From a virus: 64,000 nucleotides of DNA. Below, in pieces: positions 11,007-20,900 of the stretch. The position numbers were made by a program, and so were the translations under genes. The notes below the pieces were generated by a model that worked only from the letters and a program-made list of their open reading frames with translations, searched no databases and was not told the origin of the DNA. The stretch spans positions 51,202 to 115,201 of IMG/VR virus record IMGVR_UViG_3300023174_000087; one strand, 5' to 3'. Each line of letters begins with the position of its first letter. The first letter of the stretch is position 1.

Positions 11007-11446
11007 TGGCAGACTCAAAAATAAAAAAGGTAGTTATACCAAAATCTAAACTACCATCAGTTAGTGGAAATGAAAAGGGCTATACTGTAAGATATAGAAT
11101 TGTTTCAGAAGATAAAAATAGAACATCTCACTGGTCAGCACAATATAAACTTGGTGTACAAAATCAAACTCCAATAGATTATGCAATATCTGTTGATACT
11201 ACTGGAAAAATAATCAATGTTGTTTGGACACCACCAACTGGATCAACAAGTATTTTTGATGTATATGTTAAATGGGATAATCAAGATTGGAAATCTGTTG
11301 GTCAGGTTTTATCTCCAAACTACTCTGCCCTAGTGCCAGTTGGGTCAACATCTGTAAAAGTTGCTGTTCAGATTCCAACATTTCCAAAAAGTAGATTTGT
11401 GTTTGCCACACTGTTTGAAACAACAGCAACCTCTGTAGTGGTATAA
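11006..11446 (+). CDS. Fibronectin-III-like tail protein
   Basis: The frame starts at GTG, sharing its G with the previous TAG stop. The 146 residues read like one Ig/fibronectin-III-type beta domain: YTVRYRIVSEDKNRTSHWS near residue 26, then NVVWTPPTGSTSIFDVYVKW near residue 72. Such domains commonly decorate phage tails and bind surface sugars weakly. It is co-directional with the tail genes. The fold call rests on pattern only. Confidence 0.6.
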   Translation: MADSKIKKVVIPKSKLPSVSGNEKGYTVRYRIVSEDKNRTSHWSAQYKLGVQNQTPIDYAISVDTTGKIINVVWTPPTGSTSIFDVYVKWDNQDWKSVGQVLSPNYSALVPVGSTSVKVAVQIPTFPKSRFVFATLFETTATSVVV

Positions 11447-11447
11447 T
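11442..11447 (+). promoter_or_regulatory. -10 box, leaderless start for 11453
   Basis: TATAAT lies here preceded by TGG (extended -10: TGGTATAAT). The ATG at 11453 is only 5 nt downstream, so the transcript would begin at or next to the start codon. The box overlaps the stop codon of the preceding gene. Confidence 0.55.
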
Positions 11448-11452
11448 AGATT

Positions 11453-11896
11453 ATGGCAAAAATTCCTGTACCTGACCGTGGTCAACCACTAGATGTTTCT
11501 TATATTTCTACATTAGCAGAAGCAGTTAATAGCCTTTCAGAGCAGATCACCCCAGCACTGTACAAGTATGTAACAGTAGACACTCCAAATGTCGGCAAGC
11601 AAAGTGTGAAGGCTTCTGAAGCACGTATTTTGGGTGGGTATGTAGAAGTTGTTAACAGTGCAGCAAAAACAAAAGGAGATACTGTAGCATTCTCATATGA
11701 TTTTGCAACAGATTTTAAGTATGCCCCGATTGCAACAGCAACACCTGTAAATATTGGAAATACATCTGCAGGTAAAAATGTTTCAGTAGTTTTAAAAACA
11801 GTAACGACATCAAAGGTTGAGGGTGTTGTTATTTTTAATGAAACTGGTGACCTAACAGTTGGAGTCAATCTAATAGTTGTTGGAATTCCTAATTAA
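11453..11896 (+). CDS. Small structural protein, unknown
   Basis: A 147-residue protein, beta-rich, with an N-terminal helix (about residues 15-33) followed by alternating Val/Thr/Ala strands. There is no recognisable catalytic motif. It ends the run of tail-like genes and has its own -10 box 5 nt before the ATG, so it may also be made independently. A fibre tip or decoration role is possible but unproven. Confidence 0.55.
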   Translation: MAKIPVPDRGQPLDVSYISTLAEAVNSLSEQITPALYKYVTVDTPNVGKQSVKASEARILGGYVEVVNSAAKTKGDTVAFSYDFATDFKYAPIATATPVNIGNTSAGKNVSVVLKTVTTSKVEGVVIFNETGDLTVGVNLIVVGIPN

Positions 11897-12087
11897 TGCT
11901 AAGATGCGACAAATGCAAAGGAAGAATGTTTCTTGATAGACAATACAGTAGCCCAGGTCATCTAGAATCTTACTGCATGATGTGTGGCAATAGAAGATTC
12001 TTTAATCCACCACAGAATTCATCGGAGGGAAGATGGCTCTTAAAAAAGGAAGTATCCAGAGCGAAGGCTACAATCTCGCCCCTGTAA
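11896..12087 (+). CDS. Zinc-ribbon protein (63 aa)
   Basis: This short protein carries CDKC near residue 4 and CMMC near residue 27, two CxxC knuckles that would bind one zinc. Its ATG overlaps the previous stop (TAATG), and its last 55 bases overlap the following HTH gene in another frame. Such zinc ribbons are common beside phage transcription or replication genes. The function is unknown; a nucleic-acid-binding role is inferred. Confidence 0.65.
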   Translation: MLRCDKCKGRMFLDRQYSSPGHLESYCMMCGNRRFFNPPQNSSEGRWLLKKEVSRAKATISPL

Positions 12088-12575
12088 TCCCAGGTAATAA
12101 AAAAGTTTGGTTTCTTAATGGAGACCTTGTTAGAGTTCATCACCTAAATAGATCTAATGGGATAATGTCTGTTTATAACATTACAAAAGATCAAATTGAA
12201 AGTTGCTTAATTGGTGATTTTAAGAAAAAAAGAGAAAGAGCATATACTGTTGGTGAAACTGCTACTCTTGTGAATAGACATAAAAAATATATGCCATCAT
12301 TAATGAAACGAGGAATCATTCCTTTTCCCACTGGGTCTCAAAAGGGAGGGGCAAGGGGATTTCAAGTAAGATCATACTATTCAGAATCACAAGTAAGGGC
12401 TATACGTGATATACTTGCTACGTACCATATTGGAAGACCAAGAAAAGATAATTTAATAACAAATGACATGACGCCAAGTGTGCAAGAGTTGACAAGGCGT
12501 ATGGGAGACGGTATACTTACATATGTAAGAACTGAAGATGGACGATTCATTCCAGTGTGGTCTGAGTCTATTTAA
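12033..12575 (+). CDS. MerR-like helix-turn-helix DNA-binding protein
   Basis: A 180-residue protein whose ATG follows a strong GGAGGGA ribosome site. Residues about 70-130 look like a winged-helix region of MerR type: AYTVGETATLVNRHKKY, then a basic loop and a YSESQVRAIRDILATYH helix. It sits at the junction between tail and replication modules and may regulate one of them. The regulator role is inferred from the HTH pattern only. Confidence 0.55.
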   Translation: MALKKGSIQSEGYNLAPVIPGNKKVWFLNGDLVRVHHLNRSNGIMSVYNITKDQIESCLIGDFKKKRERAYTVGETATLVNRHKKYMPSLMKRGIIPFPTGSQKGGARGFQVRSYYSESQVRAIRDILATYHIGRPRKDNLITNDMTPSVQELTRRMGDGILTYVRTEDGRFIPVWSESI

Positions 12576-12588
12576 CGAAGGGTATAAA

Positions 12589-12798
12589 ATGGAAAATGAT
12601 TTAACTAAGGTATCCGTAACACTAGGATATACACTCAATTTAGGAAATTTTCAGTCTTTGAGACTTGATCTTGGAGTTATTGATTCCAAGCGTGATGGTG
12701 AAAATACAGAGCAGGCTTTTGAGCGTGTATATAAGTTTGTTGAAGACAAACTAACTGATAAGATTAAAGAAGCGCAGTTAGAAGCATCTGATTCATAA
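12589..12798 (+). CDS. Small conserved-looking protein, unknown
   Basis: I chose the ATG at 12589 (69 residues); a longer frame from 12538 would overlap the preceding gene by 38 bases. The protein starts with a beta-like segment (VSVTLGYTLNLGNFQSLRLD) and ends in an acidic/basic helix. Its stop overlaps the next ATG. It may be part of the replication operon; I do not recognise the family. Confidence 0.55.
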   Translation: MENDLTKVSVTLGYTLNLGNFQSLRLDLGVIDSKRDGENTEQAFERVYKFVEDKLTDKIKEAQLEASDS

Positions 12799-13109
12799 TG
12801 GCAGAACGCAAAGACCGAATGGCTTTGCTTTCACGCTACAGCAAGTTACATACTGCAAAGTATGAGCAAAAGCCATCACTAAATCTTAATGTGGAGCAAT
12901 GGGCTTCCGATGCACTTATTGAATCATATGGAATTGGAGCCTGCTACGATGTTCTTGACTATTACTTTAGTGTTGCTCAGTCTCCCTCTTGGAATTACTT
13001 TGCATACAATACAGAAAAAATATTACAAGCAAGACTAGATAAACAACAAGATGATAAAGAAAGAGCAGAGCGTAGACAAATGGCAAAGGAGTGGTTGAAG
13101 AGTGAATGA
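12798..13109 (+). CDS. Unknown replication-operon protein, possible helicase loader
   Basis: A 103-residue, mostly helical protein immediately upstream of, and overlapping by 8 bases, the DnaB-type helicase gene. A central segment holds many aromatic residues (YGIGACYDVLDYYFSVAQSP), and the C-terminus is a charged helix. Small helical proteins just before phage helicases are often loaders, which is the only basis for that suggestion. Confidence 0.5.
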   Translation: MAERKDRMALLSRYSKLHTAKYEQKPSLNLNVEQWASDALIESYGIGACYDVLDYYFSVAQSPSWNYFAYNTEKILQARLDKQQDDKERAERRQMAKEWLKSE

Positions 13110-14322
13110 TACAGAGGCAAAATTAATTTCAGCAGTCCTAAATGATAAACAGGTTCATGTTCTTCTTCAAGCAAATGTCGATAATCTTTTAAGAACCCAT
13201 ACAGACGTATGGACATTTATTAGAAATTATTTTGAGGCTAATTCTGCAGTACCACCAACAAACCTTGTTGTTGAAAAGTTTCGTGACTTTCAGCCAATCT
13301 CTGGTGTTGGAGCAACAAAGCATCACTTAGAAGAACTTCAAACAGAATACCTAAATGATAGTTTAAAAGATATTCTTAGAAATGCTGCAGGAGAAGTTCA
13401 ACAAGGACAGGGTACAAAAGCATTAGACGAACTAATTACAAAAACATCAGAATTAAAAAAGAATACATCTGCTATTCGTGATATTGATGTTACAGACCTA
13501 GAGTCTGCAATAGCCTATTTTGAAAACATGAAAGAACAACAGGCACTTGGCAAGGTTGGAATTAAAACTAACTTACCAGGTTTTGATAACTACTTACCAG
13601 CAGGAATTATGCCAGGGCAGTTAGGAGTCTTTTTAGCATACCCAGGTATAGGAAAGTCATGGATGGCCTTATACTTTGCTGTACAGGCCTGGAAACAGGG
13701 TAAGACACCCCTTGTAATTTCACTTGAGATGTCAGAAACAGAAGTTCGTAATCGTGTTTTTACAATTATGGGTGAGGGTCTTTGGTCACATAGAAAGATA
13801 TCTAATGGGGAGATTGAGTTAGATATGTTGAAGTCGTGGCATGCTAAAAATCTTCAAGGAAAACCAGAGTTTCATATTATCTCAAATGATCAAGGTGGAG
13901 AAATAAACCCATCGGTTCTCCGTGGAAAAATTGATCAATATAAACCAGATTTTGTTATTGTTGATTACCTACAGTTAATGGCTCCAAATCAAAAGTCAGA
14001 CAATGAAACAGTACGAATGAAAAACCTTTCACGAGAACTCAAACTTATGGCTATTGGTGAAGAGGTTCCTATTATTGCTATCTCATCTGCAACTCCTGAT
14101 GATGTTAATGATCTTAGTGGTGTCCCAACACTTGGACAAACTGCTTGGTCAAGACAGATTGCATATGATGCAGACTGGGTAATTGCACTGGGTCGTGCTA
14201 CAAATAGCGATATTATTGAGTGTGCTTTTAGAAAAAACCGTAATGGATTTATGGGGGACTTTCTTGTCCAGGTGGACTTTGATAGAGGGTATTATAGATA
14301 TAAAGATTTTGAAGATAAGTAG
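13102..14322 (+). CDS. dnaB: DnaB-type replicative DNA helicase
   Basis: This 406-residue protein starts at GTG, overlapping the previous gene by 8 bases. Residues about 178-186 hold a Walker A loop, AYPGIGKSW, followed by VISLEMSETEVRNRVF, a segment typical of DnaB/RecA-fold helicases. A Walker B stretch, PDFVIVDYLQLM, sits near residue 290. The N-terminal 120 residues form the expected helical domain, shorter than in bacterial DnaB. It would unwind DNA at the replication fork as a hexamer, together with the primase and polymerase encoded just downstream. Confidence 0.92.
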   Translation: MNDTEAKLISAVLNDKQVHVLLQANVDNLLRTHTDVWTFIRNYFEANSAVPPTNLVVEKFRDFQPISGVGATKHHLEELQTEYLNDSLKDILRNAAGEVQQGQGTKALDELITKTSELKKNTSAIRDIDVTDLESAIAYFENMKEQQALGKVGIKTNLPGFDNYLPAGIMPGQLGVFLAYPGIGKSWMALYFAVQAWKQGKTPLVISLEMSETEVRNRVFTIMGEGLWSHRKISNGEIELDMLKSWHAKNLQGKPEFHIISNDQGGEINPSVLRGKIDQYKPDFVIVDYLQLMAPNQKSDNETVRMKNLSRELKLMAIGEEVPIIAISSATPDDVNDLSGVPTLGQTAWSRQIAYDADWVIALGRATNSDIIECAFRKNRNGFMGDFLVQVDFDRGYYRYKDFEDK

Positions 14323-14323
14323 T

Positions 14324-14329
14324 TATAAT
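14324..14329 (+). promoter_or_regulatory. -10 box, leaderless start for 14335
   Basis: TATAAT ends 5 nt before the ATG at 14335, so transcription would start at about the start codon. It lies in the 12-base gap after the helicase stop. Confidence 0.5.
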
Positions 14330-14334
14330 GTGAT

Positions 14335-14661
14335 ATGGAAAACTATCACCATAAGACTATAAAAAGGTTTAACCTTAACGGCATCATTCAGGATGAGGCT
14401 AGACTTGGTAGACTAAAAAATGAATACATTAGGTTGATAGAATCAGAAATGAGACTATCTGGATATGTACCAAGGCTTGACATAGAACCAGATTTTACGA
14501 TAGACTATAATGAAAGAAAGAAATATTTTGAGTTTGAATTAACATTATACGGGGTTCACATAGGGAGAAAGAAAAGCGAATGGATAGTAGGAATAGACGG
14601 AGCAAGACCAATAGTTACACTACAGAACAGATCAAAAGAGTTCTCACAGGAACAGGCGTAA
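14335..14661 (+). CDS. Unknown protein between helicase and primase
   Basis: A 108-residue protein with a helical N-terminal half and a beta-rich second half (YFEFELTLYGVHIGRKKSEW). The last 82 bases overlap the primase gene in a different frame. No known motif is visible. Its position suggests a replication accessory role, but nothing in the sequence proves it. Confidence 0.6.
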   Translation: MENYHHKTIKRFNLNGIIQDEARLGRLKNEYIRLIESEMRLSGYVPRLDIEPDFTIDYNERKKYFEFELTLYGVHIGRKKSEWIVGIDGARPIVTLQNRSKEFSQEQA

Positions 14662-15524
14662 CTATTGAGTCTGAGGTAGACTCCGATTATATAATTTTTT
14701 GTCCATTCCACAATAATAATAGAACACCTGCTGGTGAAATAGATAAAAGCAATGGAACGTTTTTTTGTTTTTCTTGCCACCATATTGCTGATTTAATTGA
14801 GTTTGTTATGCATATGTCTGGGCGAACATATTTTGAGGCTATTAGATTTATAAAAAGCAAAGAGGTTGAGGGCAACCTAGAAAGAGATATTAACAAGGCT
14901 TTTATTGTTAAGCCAGACTTTGTTACGTATGACGAATTAATATTAAAGCGTTTGTATAATAATTTAGTAACATCCGATAGAGCAAAAGATTACTTTAACT
15001 ATAGAAAAATCAACATCCAGTCTTGGTCAAAATTTTCTTTGGGTTATTCTGAAAAACAAGATATGGTTACCGTTCCAGTGCATAGTCCAGATGGAATGCC
15101 AATCGGATTTGTTGGCAGATCAATTGAGGGTAAAGAGTTTAAGAATACTCCAGGTTTGCCTAAATCAAAAACATTGTTTAATCTTCACAGAGTAAAAACA
15201 TCAAACAAGGTTTATGTTGTTGAATCTTCTTTTGATGCTATAAGGCTTGATCAGGTGGGTATTCCAGCAATTGCAACTTTAGGATCTAATGTTTCAAATA
15301 CACAGATAGAATTATTGCAAAAATGTTTTAATGATATAATTATAGTTGCAGATAATGATGAGGCTGGTGGTAATATGAAAACAAAAATAATTGAAAAACT
15401 TGGGTCTCGTGTGTCTGTAATACAGTTAGACAGTAAATATAAAGACATTGGCGACATGGAAGATTCTGCAATAATTAAATTAGAAAGCGATTTTACTAAA
15501 GATATTGTGGCCATGTTAAAATGA
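14580..15524 (+). CDS. dnaG: DnaG-type DNA primase
   Basis: The 314-residue protein has a zinc-binding domain near residues 39-65 (CPFH, then CFSCH about 20 residues later) and a Toprim domain in the C-terminal half: KVYVVESSFDAIRLDQVG near residue 210 carries the acidic Toprim Glu, and IIIVADNDEAGG near residue 255 the DxD. Together these make primers on single-stranded DNA. It is about half the length of bacterial DnaG and lacks the C-terminal helicase-binding domain, common in phages. The start overlaps the previous gene by 82 bases; no later start keeps the zinc domain. Confidence 0.9.
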   Translation: MDSRNRRSKTNSYTTEQIKRVLTGTGVTIESEVDSDYIIFCPFHNNNRTPAGEIDKSNGTFFCFSCHHIADLIEFVMHMSGRTYFEAIRFIKSKEVEGNLERDINKAFIVKPDFVTYDELILKRLYNNLVTSDRAKDYFNYRKINIQSWSKFSLGYSEKQDMVTVPVHSPDGMPIGFVGRSIEGKEFKNTPGLPKSKTLFNLHRVKTSNKVYVVESSFDAIRLDQVGIPAIATLGSNVSNTQIELLQKCFNDIIIVADNDEAGGNMKTKIIEKLGSRVSVIQLDSKYKDIGDMEDSAIIKLESDFTKDIVAMLK

Positions 15525-15814
15525 AAAATAAAGCACAATGGTTTTTACCTATAAAAAATATGAAAAATAAAACATATTGGAATAAACCAAATACTGTTGA
15601 ATTTTTTGCTTTTGCTACAAAGTTAGTTATTATTTTTCCAGGTTTGCTTTTTGGTAAACAAATTTGGTGGCTTTATATTTTTGCACTAGCGTCAAGCCTA
15701 TCTCTTATTTGGTCTTCAACAATAAAAACTTTGCCATCTATTATTTTATTTAATATTGGTTGGTCTATCCTTGCTACTTTAGCAATTTTAAAACACTTTG
15801 GAGCAATACTATGA
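15521..15814 (+). CDS. Small membrane protein
   Basis: A 97-residue protein with two or three hydrophobic stretches (about residues 28-45, 48-64 and 72-93), so probably embedded in the membrane. Its ATG overlaps the primase stop (ATGA), and its stop overlaps the halogenase start in the same way, so it is translated with both. The function is unknown. Confidence 0.6.
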   Translation: MKNKAQWFLPIKNMKNKTYWNKPNTVEFFAFATKLVIIFPGLLFGKQIWWLYIFALASSLSLIWSSTIKTLPSIILFNIGWSILATLAILKHFGAIL

Positions 15815-17331
15815 ACATTGTGGTGTTGGGGGGAGGGACTGCTGGATACATAAGTGCGTTAGCATTTAAAAAAAGATATCCAAACTATAATATAAAAATA
15901 GTTGATAGTTCAAAAATTGGAATTATTGGTGTTGGGGAATCAACAACCCCTCAGTTTGAAACAATGATCAAATATTTAGATTTGCCAATGAATGAATTTA
16001 TATCTGAAACTGGCGCAACTATTAAAAATGGTATAAAATTTACAAATTGGACAAATAACAAGCCACATTATTTTCATCCTTTCTATCAATATGTAGATAT
16101 GGATTATGTAACATATTTAGATAATGTTATGAAACAAAAAAACAAAGATAGTTTGGATTATACGTATAGAGATTTTAAGTTAAATGCTAATAAAGACTTT
16201 GTGCCTGTAATTATTAATGCACTATTGCTAGATGGAAACTTAGATAAAGTAAACCTACAAACAGAACTAAGTTATGAAAATAAAGTTTTAGATTCGGCAT
16301 ATGCTTGGCATATTGATGCAGCCCTAGTGATTAACTTTTTTAGAAAACATGCTAAGATAAGAGGCATTGATGTTATAGACGATGTACTCTTGAATGCAGA
16401 ATCAGATAATAGTGGCAATATTACAAAATTAATTTTAGAAAAACAGATTTTAAATTTAGACTTTGTTATAGATTGTTCTGGATTTTCTAGACTGCTTATT
16501 GGAAAACATTTTGATTCTGAACTTACCTATGTTTCAGATAGTTTGCCATGTGACAGTGGCATTGCTTTCCAGATGGATGGAGACCCAGTTCCATATACAG
16601 AAGCAATAGCAATGAATTATGGCTGGGCATGGAAGATACCTTTGCAACATAGGTATGGTTGTGGTTATATTTATGACTCAAAATACATTAATGATGAAGA
16701 TGCATTAGATGAAATTAAAAATAAGTTTGGCAATAACATACGTGTAATGAAAAACTATAAATTCAAGGCTGGATACTATAAAAAGCCTTGGGTAAATAAT
16801 TGTTTGGCTGTAGGAGTCGCAGCAAGTTTTTTTGAGCCACTAGAAGCAACATCACTTTTAAATTCAACAACCATGATTGAAATATTTTTAAAAGAATATT
16901 TTGATGAATACATAAAAGATAAAAAGAGTGTAGATTTAAATAAGTATAATAATTTAATTGAGCATAGGAATGAACACTTAAAGGCTTTTTTATATTTACA
17001 CTATACAACCAATAAAATAAATACTCCTTTTTGGAAAGACTTTAATCATTTAAATAAAATTCCAGAAATATTAATTTCTTTTATGGATGATATGAAAAAT
17101 CAATTTTATTCAAATAGTTTAATAGAAAAACGAGGTTCCATTTTTGGTTGGAGCAACTGGGCATCTGTTTATTTTGGCAATGAACTTTATGATTCAAGCC
17201 TGCTTAGTGATCAACTTGACAAAGATGGTGTAACAAGGTACAATATAATAAGAGAAAGAATAAATAAGTCAAAAAACTTAGGTATTCCAATTAAAGAATA
17301 TATAAACACACTAACAAAAAAAGGAGAATAA
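15811..17331 (+). CDS. Flavin-dependent tryptophan halogenase
   Basis: The protein has 506 residues from the ATG at 15811, overlapping the previous stop as ATGA. Residues 3-12 hold the FAD-binding loop VVLGGGTAGY. GVGESTTP follows near residue 50; in this family that region leads to the active site. NYGWAWKIP near residue 268 matches the WxWxIP signature that separates halogenases from monooxygenases. The family uses reduced FAD, O2 and halide to chlorinate, brominate or iodinate aromatic rings. A related cyanophage enzyme (VirX1) is known to iodinate varied substrates. A flavin reductase is not visible nearby. The substrate is unknown; it sits oddly inside the replication operon. Confidence 0.88.
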   Translation: MNIVVLGGGTAGYISALAFKKRYPNYNIKIVDSSKIGIIGVGESTTPQFETMIKYLDLPMNEFISETGATIKNGIKFTNWTNNKPHYFHPFYQYVDMDYVTYLDNVMKQKNKDSLDYTYRDFKLNANKDFVPVIINALLLDGNLDKVNLQTELSYENKVLDSAYAWHIDAALVINFFRKHAKIRGIDVIDDVLLNAESDNSGNITKLILEKQILNLDFVIDCSGFSRLLIGKHFDSELTYVSDSLPCDSGIAFQMDGDPVPYTEAIAMNYGWAWKIPLQHRYGCGYIYDSKYINDEDALDEIKNKFGNNIRVMKNYKFKAGYYKKPWVNNCLAVGVAASFFEPLEATSLLNSTTMIEIFLKEYFDEYIKDKKSVDLNKYNNLIEHRNEHLKAFLYLHYTTNKINTPFWKDFNHLNKIPEILISFMDDMKNQFYSNSLIEKRGSIFGWSNWASVYFGNELYDSSLLSDQLDKDGVTRYNIIRERINKSKNLGIPIKEYINTLTKKGE

Positions 17332-17332
17332 T

Positions 17333-17986
17333 ATGAGCGTAATTAAGGGATTAAAAGATATCAACGCCCTGCTCGAAAAACCAAAGTATGAAGGAACAGG
17401 GCAAAAGGTTCGTTGGGTAAAGTTAGCCGATGGACAATCAGCAAAGGTTAGATTTGTTGAAGAACTAGATCAAGATTCAGCACACTATGCAGAGGCTCGT
17501 GGTCTTTCTGTTGTAGTTGCAGAACATACAAACCCAAAGGACTATAAGCGCAAGGCTGCATGCACAATGGAATCAGAGGGCCGTTGCTTTGGTTGTGAGA
17601 TGGCAAAGAAAGAACCAAAATCAGGTTGGAGAGCACGACTTCGCTTCTATTGTAATGTATTGATCAATGATGGAACAGAAGATGCTTATATTGCTGTTTG
17701 GTCACAAGGCATTTCAAAGCAATCTGCATTTAATAATATTCGTGAATATGCACTTGACACAGGTAGCATTTCAAATCTTGAGTGGAAGTTAAAGCGCAAT
17801 GGTCAGGGAACTGAAACAAACTACACACTTCTTCCAAGTAAGCCAGATACAGAGCCATTCACTTGGGATGGCTTTGAATATTTCAACCTAGAAAAGGTTG
17901 TCCGTGAGGTTCCTTACCCAGAGCAAGAAGCATTTTACTTTGGGTTTGATACTCCTTCTGTTACCAGCACCAACATCGACTGGTAA
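17333..17986 (+). CDS. Single-stranded DNA-binding protein-like
   Basis: A 217-residue protein between primase and polymerase, with an AGGAGA ribosome site before its ATG. A Cys cluster (CTMESEGRCFGCEM near residue 77, with a further Cys near 105) could bind zinc in a way reminiscent of T4 gp32-type proteins, and the central part looks like an OB-type beta barrel (RARLRFYCNVLIND). The end is rather acidic and aromatic. The assignment combines these features with operon position. Confidence 0.65.
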   Translation: MSVIKGLKDINALLEKPKYEGTGQKVRWVKLADGQSAKVRFVEELDQDSAHYAEARGLSVVVAEHTNPKDYKRKAACTMESEGRCFGCEMAKKEPKSGWRARLRFYCNVLINDGTEDAYIAVWSQGISKQSAFNNIREYALDTGSISNLEWKLKRNGQGTETNYTLLPSKPDTEPFTWDGFEYFNLEKVVREVPYPEQEAFYFGFDTPSVTSTNIDW

Positions 17987-17989
17987 TAG

Positions 17990-20900
17990 ATGTCTTACGT
18001 AGGCTTACACGTACATACTCACTACTCGTTATTTGACGGGATTGCTACTCCAGAAGAATACATTGACCGTGCAGTTGAGTTAGGGATGACAGCAATTGCC
18101 ATCACTGACCACGGTACTTTATCTGGGCATAGGGAACTGCACCGTATTGCAAAAGCAAAGGGTATTAAGCCTATACTTGGTGTAGAAGGCTATATGTGTC
18201 AGGATAGATTTGATACAAGAGATAAGTCGGAAAGAGACGGCGATCTTGATTTAATTTATAACCATATAGTCCTTCTCGCCAAGAATCAAATTGGTTTAGA
18301 GAATCTAAATAAAATTAATGAAATTGCATGGACAGAGGGTTTTTTCAAGAAACCAAGGTTTGATTTTGAGATACTAAAAAAGTATTCAGAAGGAATTATT
18401 GTAACATCAGCATGTCCAAGTAGCGTACTTGTAAAAGCACTTGAGAACAATGAGTTTGCTATTGCAAAAAAGCATATTGAATGGTTTAAGCGTGTATTTA
18501 ATGATGACTACTACATTGAAGTAATGCCTCACAATCCTGCAGAAATTAATAAACAATTAATTGCTTTAGCAGATGAGTTTGGTGTTCAAGTTGTTGTTAC
18601 TCCTGACTGTCATCACAGTTCAACAGATCAAAAAGAAATACAGGAGTTTAAACTTCTTTTGAATACACATGTAAAGATTGACAAAGAACATACTTTTGAA
18701 AAATCTAAAAAGCACACAGACATGATGAAGCGTCTTGATTATTTGTACGGAGAAGACCGTCAGATTACTTTTAATAAGTTTGATATTCACCTTCTTTCTT
18801 ATGAAGAAATGAAGGCTGCAATGGAAGCACAAGGTGTTGACCGCCCAGATATTTATTCTAATACATTATCTATTGCTGATAAGGTAGGGGATTATGGAAT
18901 TCAAGAAGGATTAGATCTTTTACCAGTTCAATACAAGAACCCAGATAAAGAACTTAAAGAATTAGCCCTTGTTGGATTAAAAGAACGAGGAGTAGATTCA
19001 CAAGAATATCTAGATAGATTAGATGAAGAACTAAAAGTAATTAAAGATAAAAAGTTTGCACCTTACTTTTTGGTTGTTAGAAGCATGATTAACTGGGCTA
19101 AAAAAGAAGATATTATGGTTGGACCAGGCCGTGGATCTGCTGCAGGTTCATTGTTGTGTTATGCACTAAATATAACAGACATTGATCCAATAAAGCATGG
19201 TCTTTTGTTTTTCCGTTTTATTAACCCAGATCGTAACGACTTTCCAGATATTGATACTGATATCCAAGACACTCGTCGTGAAGAGGTAAAAGATTATTTG
19301 GTTAGACAGTATCGACATGTTGCATCTATTGCTACTTTTTTATCATTTAAGGATAAAGGAGTAGTAAGAGATGTTGCACGAGTTCTTAATATTCCACTTC
19401 CAGATGTAAACAAAGTATTAAAGTTGGTTGATACATGGGATGATTTTTGCAACTCAAAATCAACAAGGGAGTTTCGTGAAAAATATCCAGAGGTAGAAGT
19501 TTATGGAGAACAACTGCGTGGTCGAATTAGAGGTACTGGCATTCATGCTGCTGGTGTTGTAACTAGCAAAGAACCAATTTTTAGATTTGCTCCAATGGAA
19601 ACTAGATCTGTTACTGGCCAAGATGGAAGAATTCCTGTTGTTGCTGTTGATATGGAAGAGGCAGAGAAAATTGGATTAATTAAAATTGATGCATTAGGAT
19701 TAAAAACTCTTTCAGTGCTAAAGGACACCCTTGACATCATTAAAGAAAGAGATGGTAAAAAGATTGATCTTCTTAATATTAGTATGGACGATGCAAATGT
19801 ATATCAAATGCTTTCTGATGGATACACAAAGGGTGTGTTTCAGTGTGAAGCAGCACCATATACAAATCTTTTAGTTAAAATGGGTGTAAAAAACCTTTCA
19901 GAACTTGCTGCATCTAATGCACTTGTTCGTCCAGGTGCAATGAATACTATCGGTAAAGACTATGTTGCTATTAAGCATGGTCGCCAAAATCCAGATTATA
20001 AGCATCAAGTAATCAAATCATTTACGGAGGAAACCTATGGTTGTATTCTTTACCAAGAACAGGTTATGCAAGCATGCGTACAACTTGGTGGTATGTCCAT
20101 GTCGGAAGCAGATAAAGTTAGAAAGATCATTGGAAAGAAAAAAGATGCTAAAGAGTTTGATATCTTTAAGGATCAGTTCGTTAAAGGGGCTTCTCAATAC
20201 ATTTCGCCGAATCAAGCCCTAGATTTGTGGCACGACTTTGAGGCTCACGCAGGGTATTCATTTAACAAGTCACACGCCGTAGCATATTCAACACTATCAT
20301 ATTGGACAGCATGGTTAAAGTACCACTATCCACTAGAGTTTATGTATTCACTATTAAAAAATGAAAAGGATAAAGATGCACGTACTGAGTACCTTATTGA
20401 GGCAAAAAGAATGGGGATTGTTATTAAATTACCTCATATTAATGATTCCGATATTGATTTTAAAATTGAGGGTAAGGGCATTAGGTTTGGTCTTACTGGT
20501 ATTAAATACATTTCCGACAAGATTGCAGAAAGATATATTGCTTCTAGACCTTTCTCTACGTATGCTGAAGTTGAAGCGTTTACATTTACAAAAGGAAATG
20601 GCGTTAACTCTCGTGCTCTTCAAGCATTACGAGTTGTCGGAGCAACGACTTTTAATGACAATCCAAGAAACGATCAAGAGATTAAAGAAAATATCTACGA
20701 ATATTTAAATCTACCAGAATTTAACATAACAGTTCCATCTCATTATCATGCATTTATAACTGATACAGAAGACTATGAAGAAAAAGGTTCTTTTATTTTA
20801 ATGGGTATGGTAAAATCTATTAAAAGAGCAAAGGGTTGGTCAAGAGTAGAACTACTAGACAAAACAGGAAGCATAGGTGTATTTGATGATGAAAACACAA

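Noticed and set aside
20361-20708. 115-codon plus-strand frame inside dnaE
   Set aside because: Alternative frame of a clearly conserved polymerase; low complexity and no start context.
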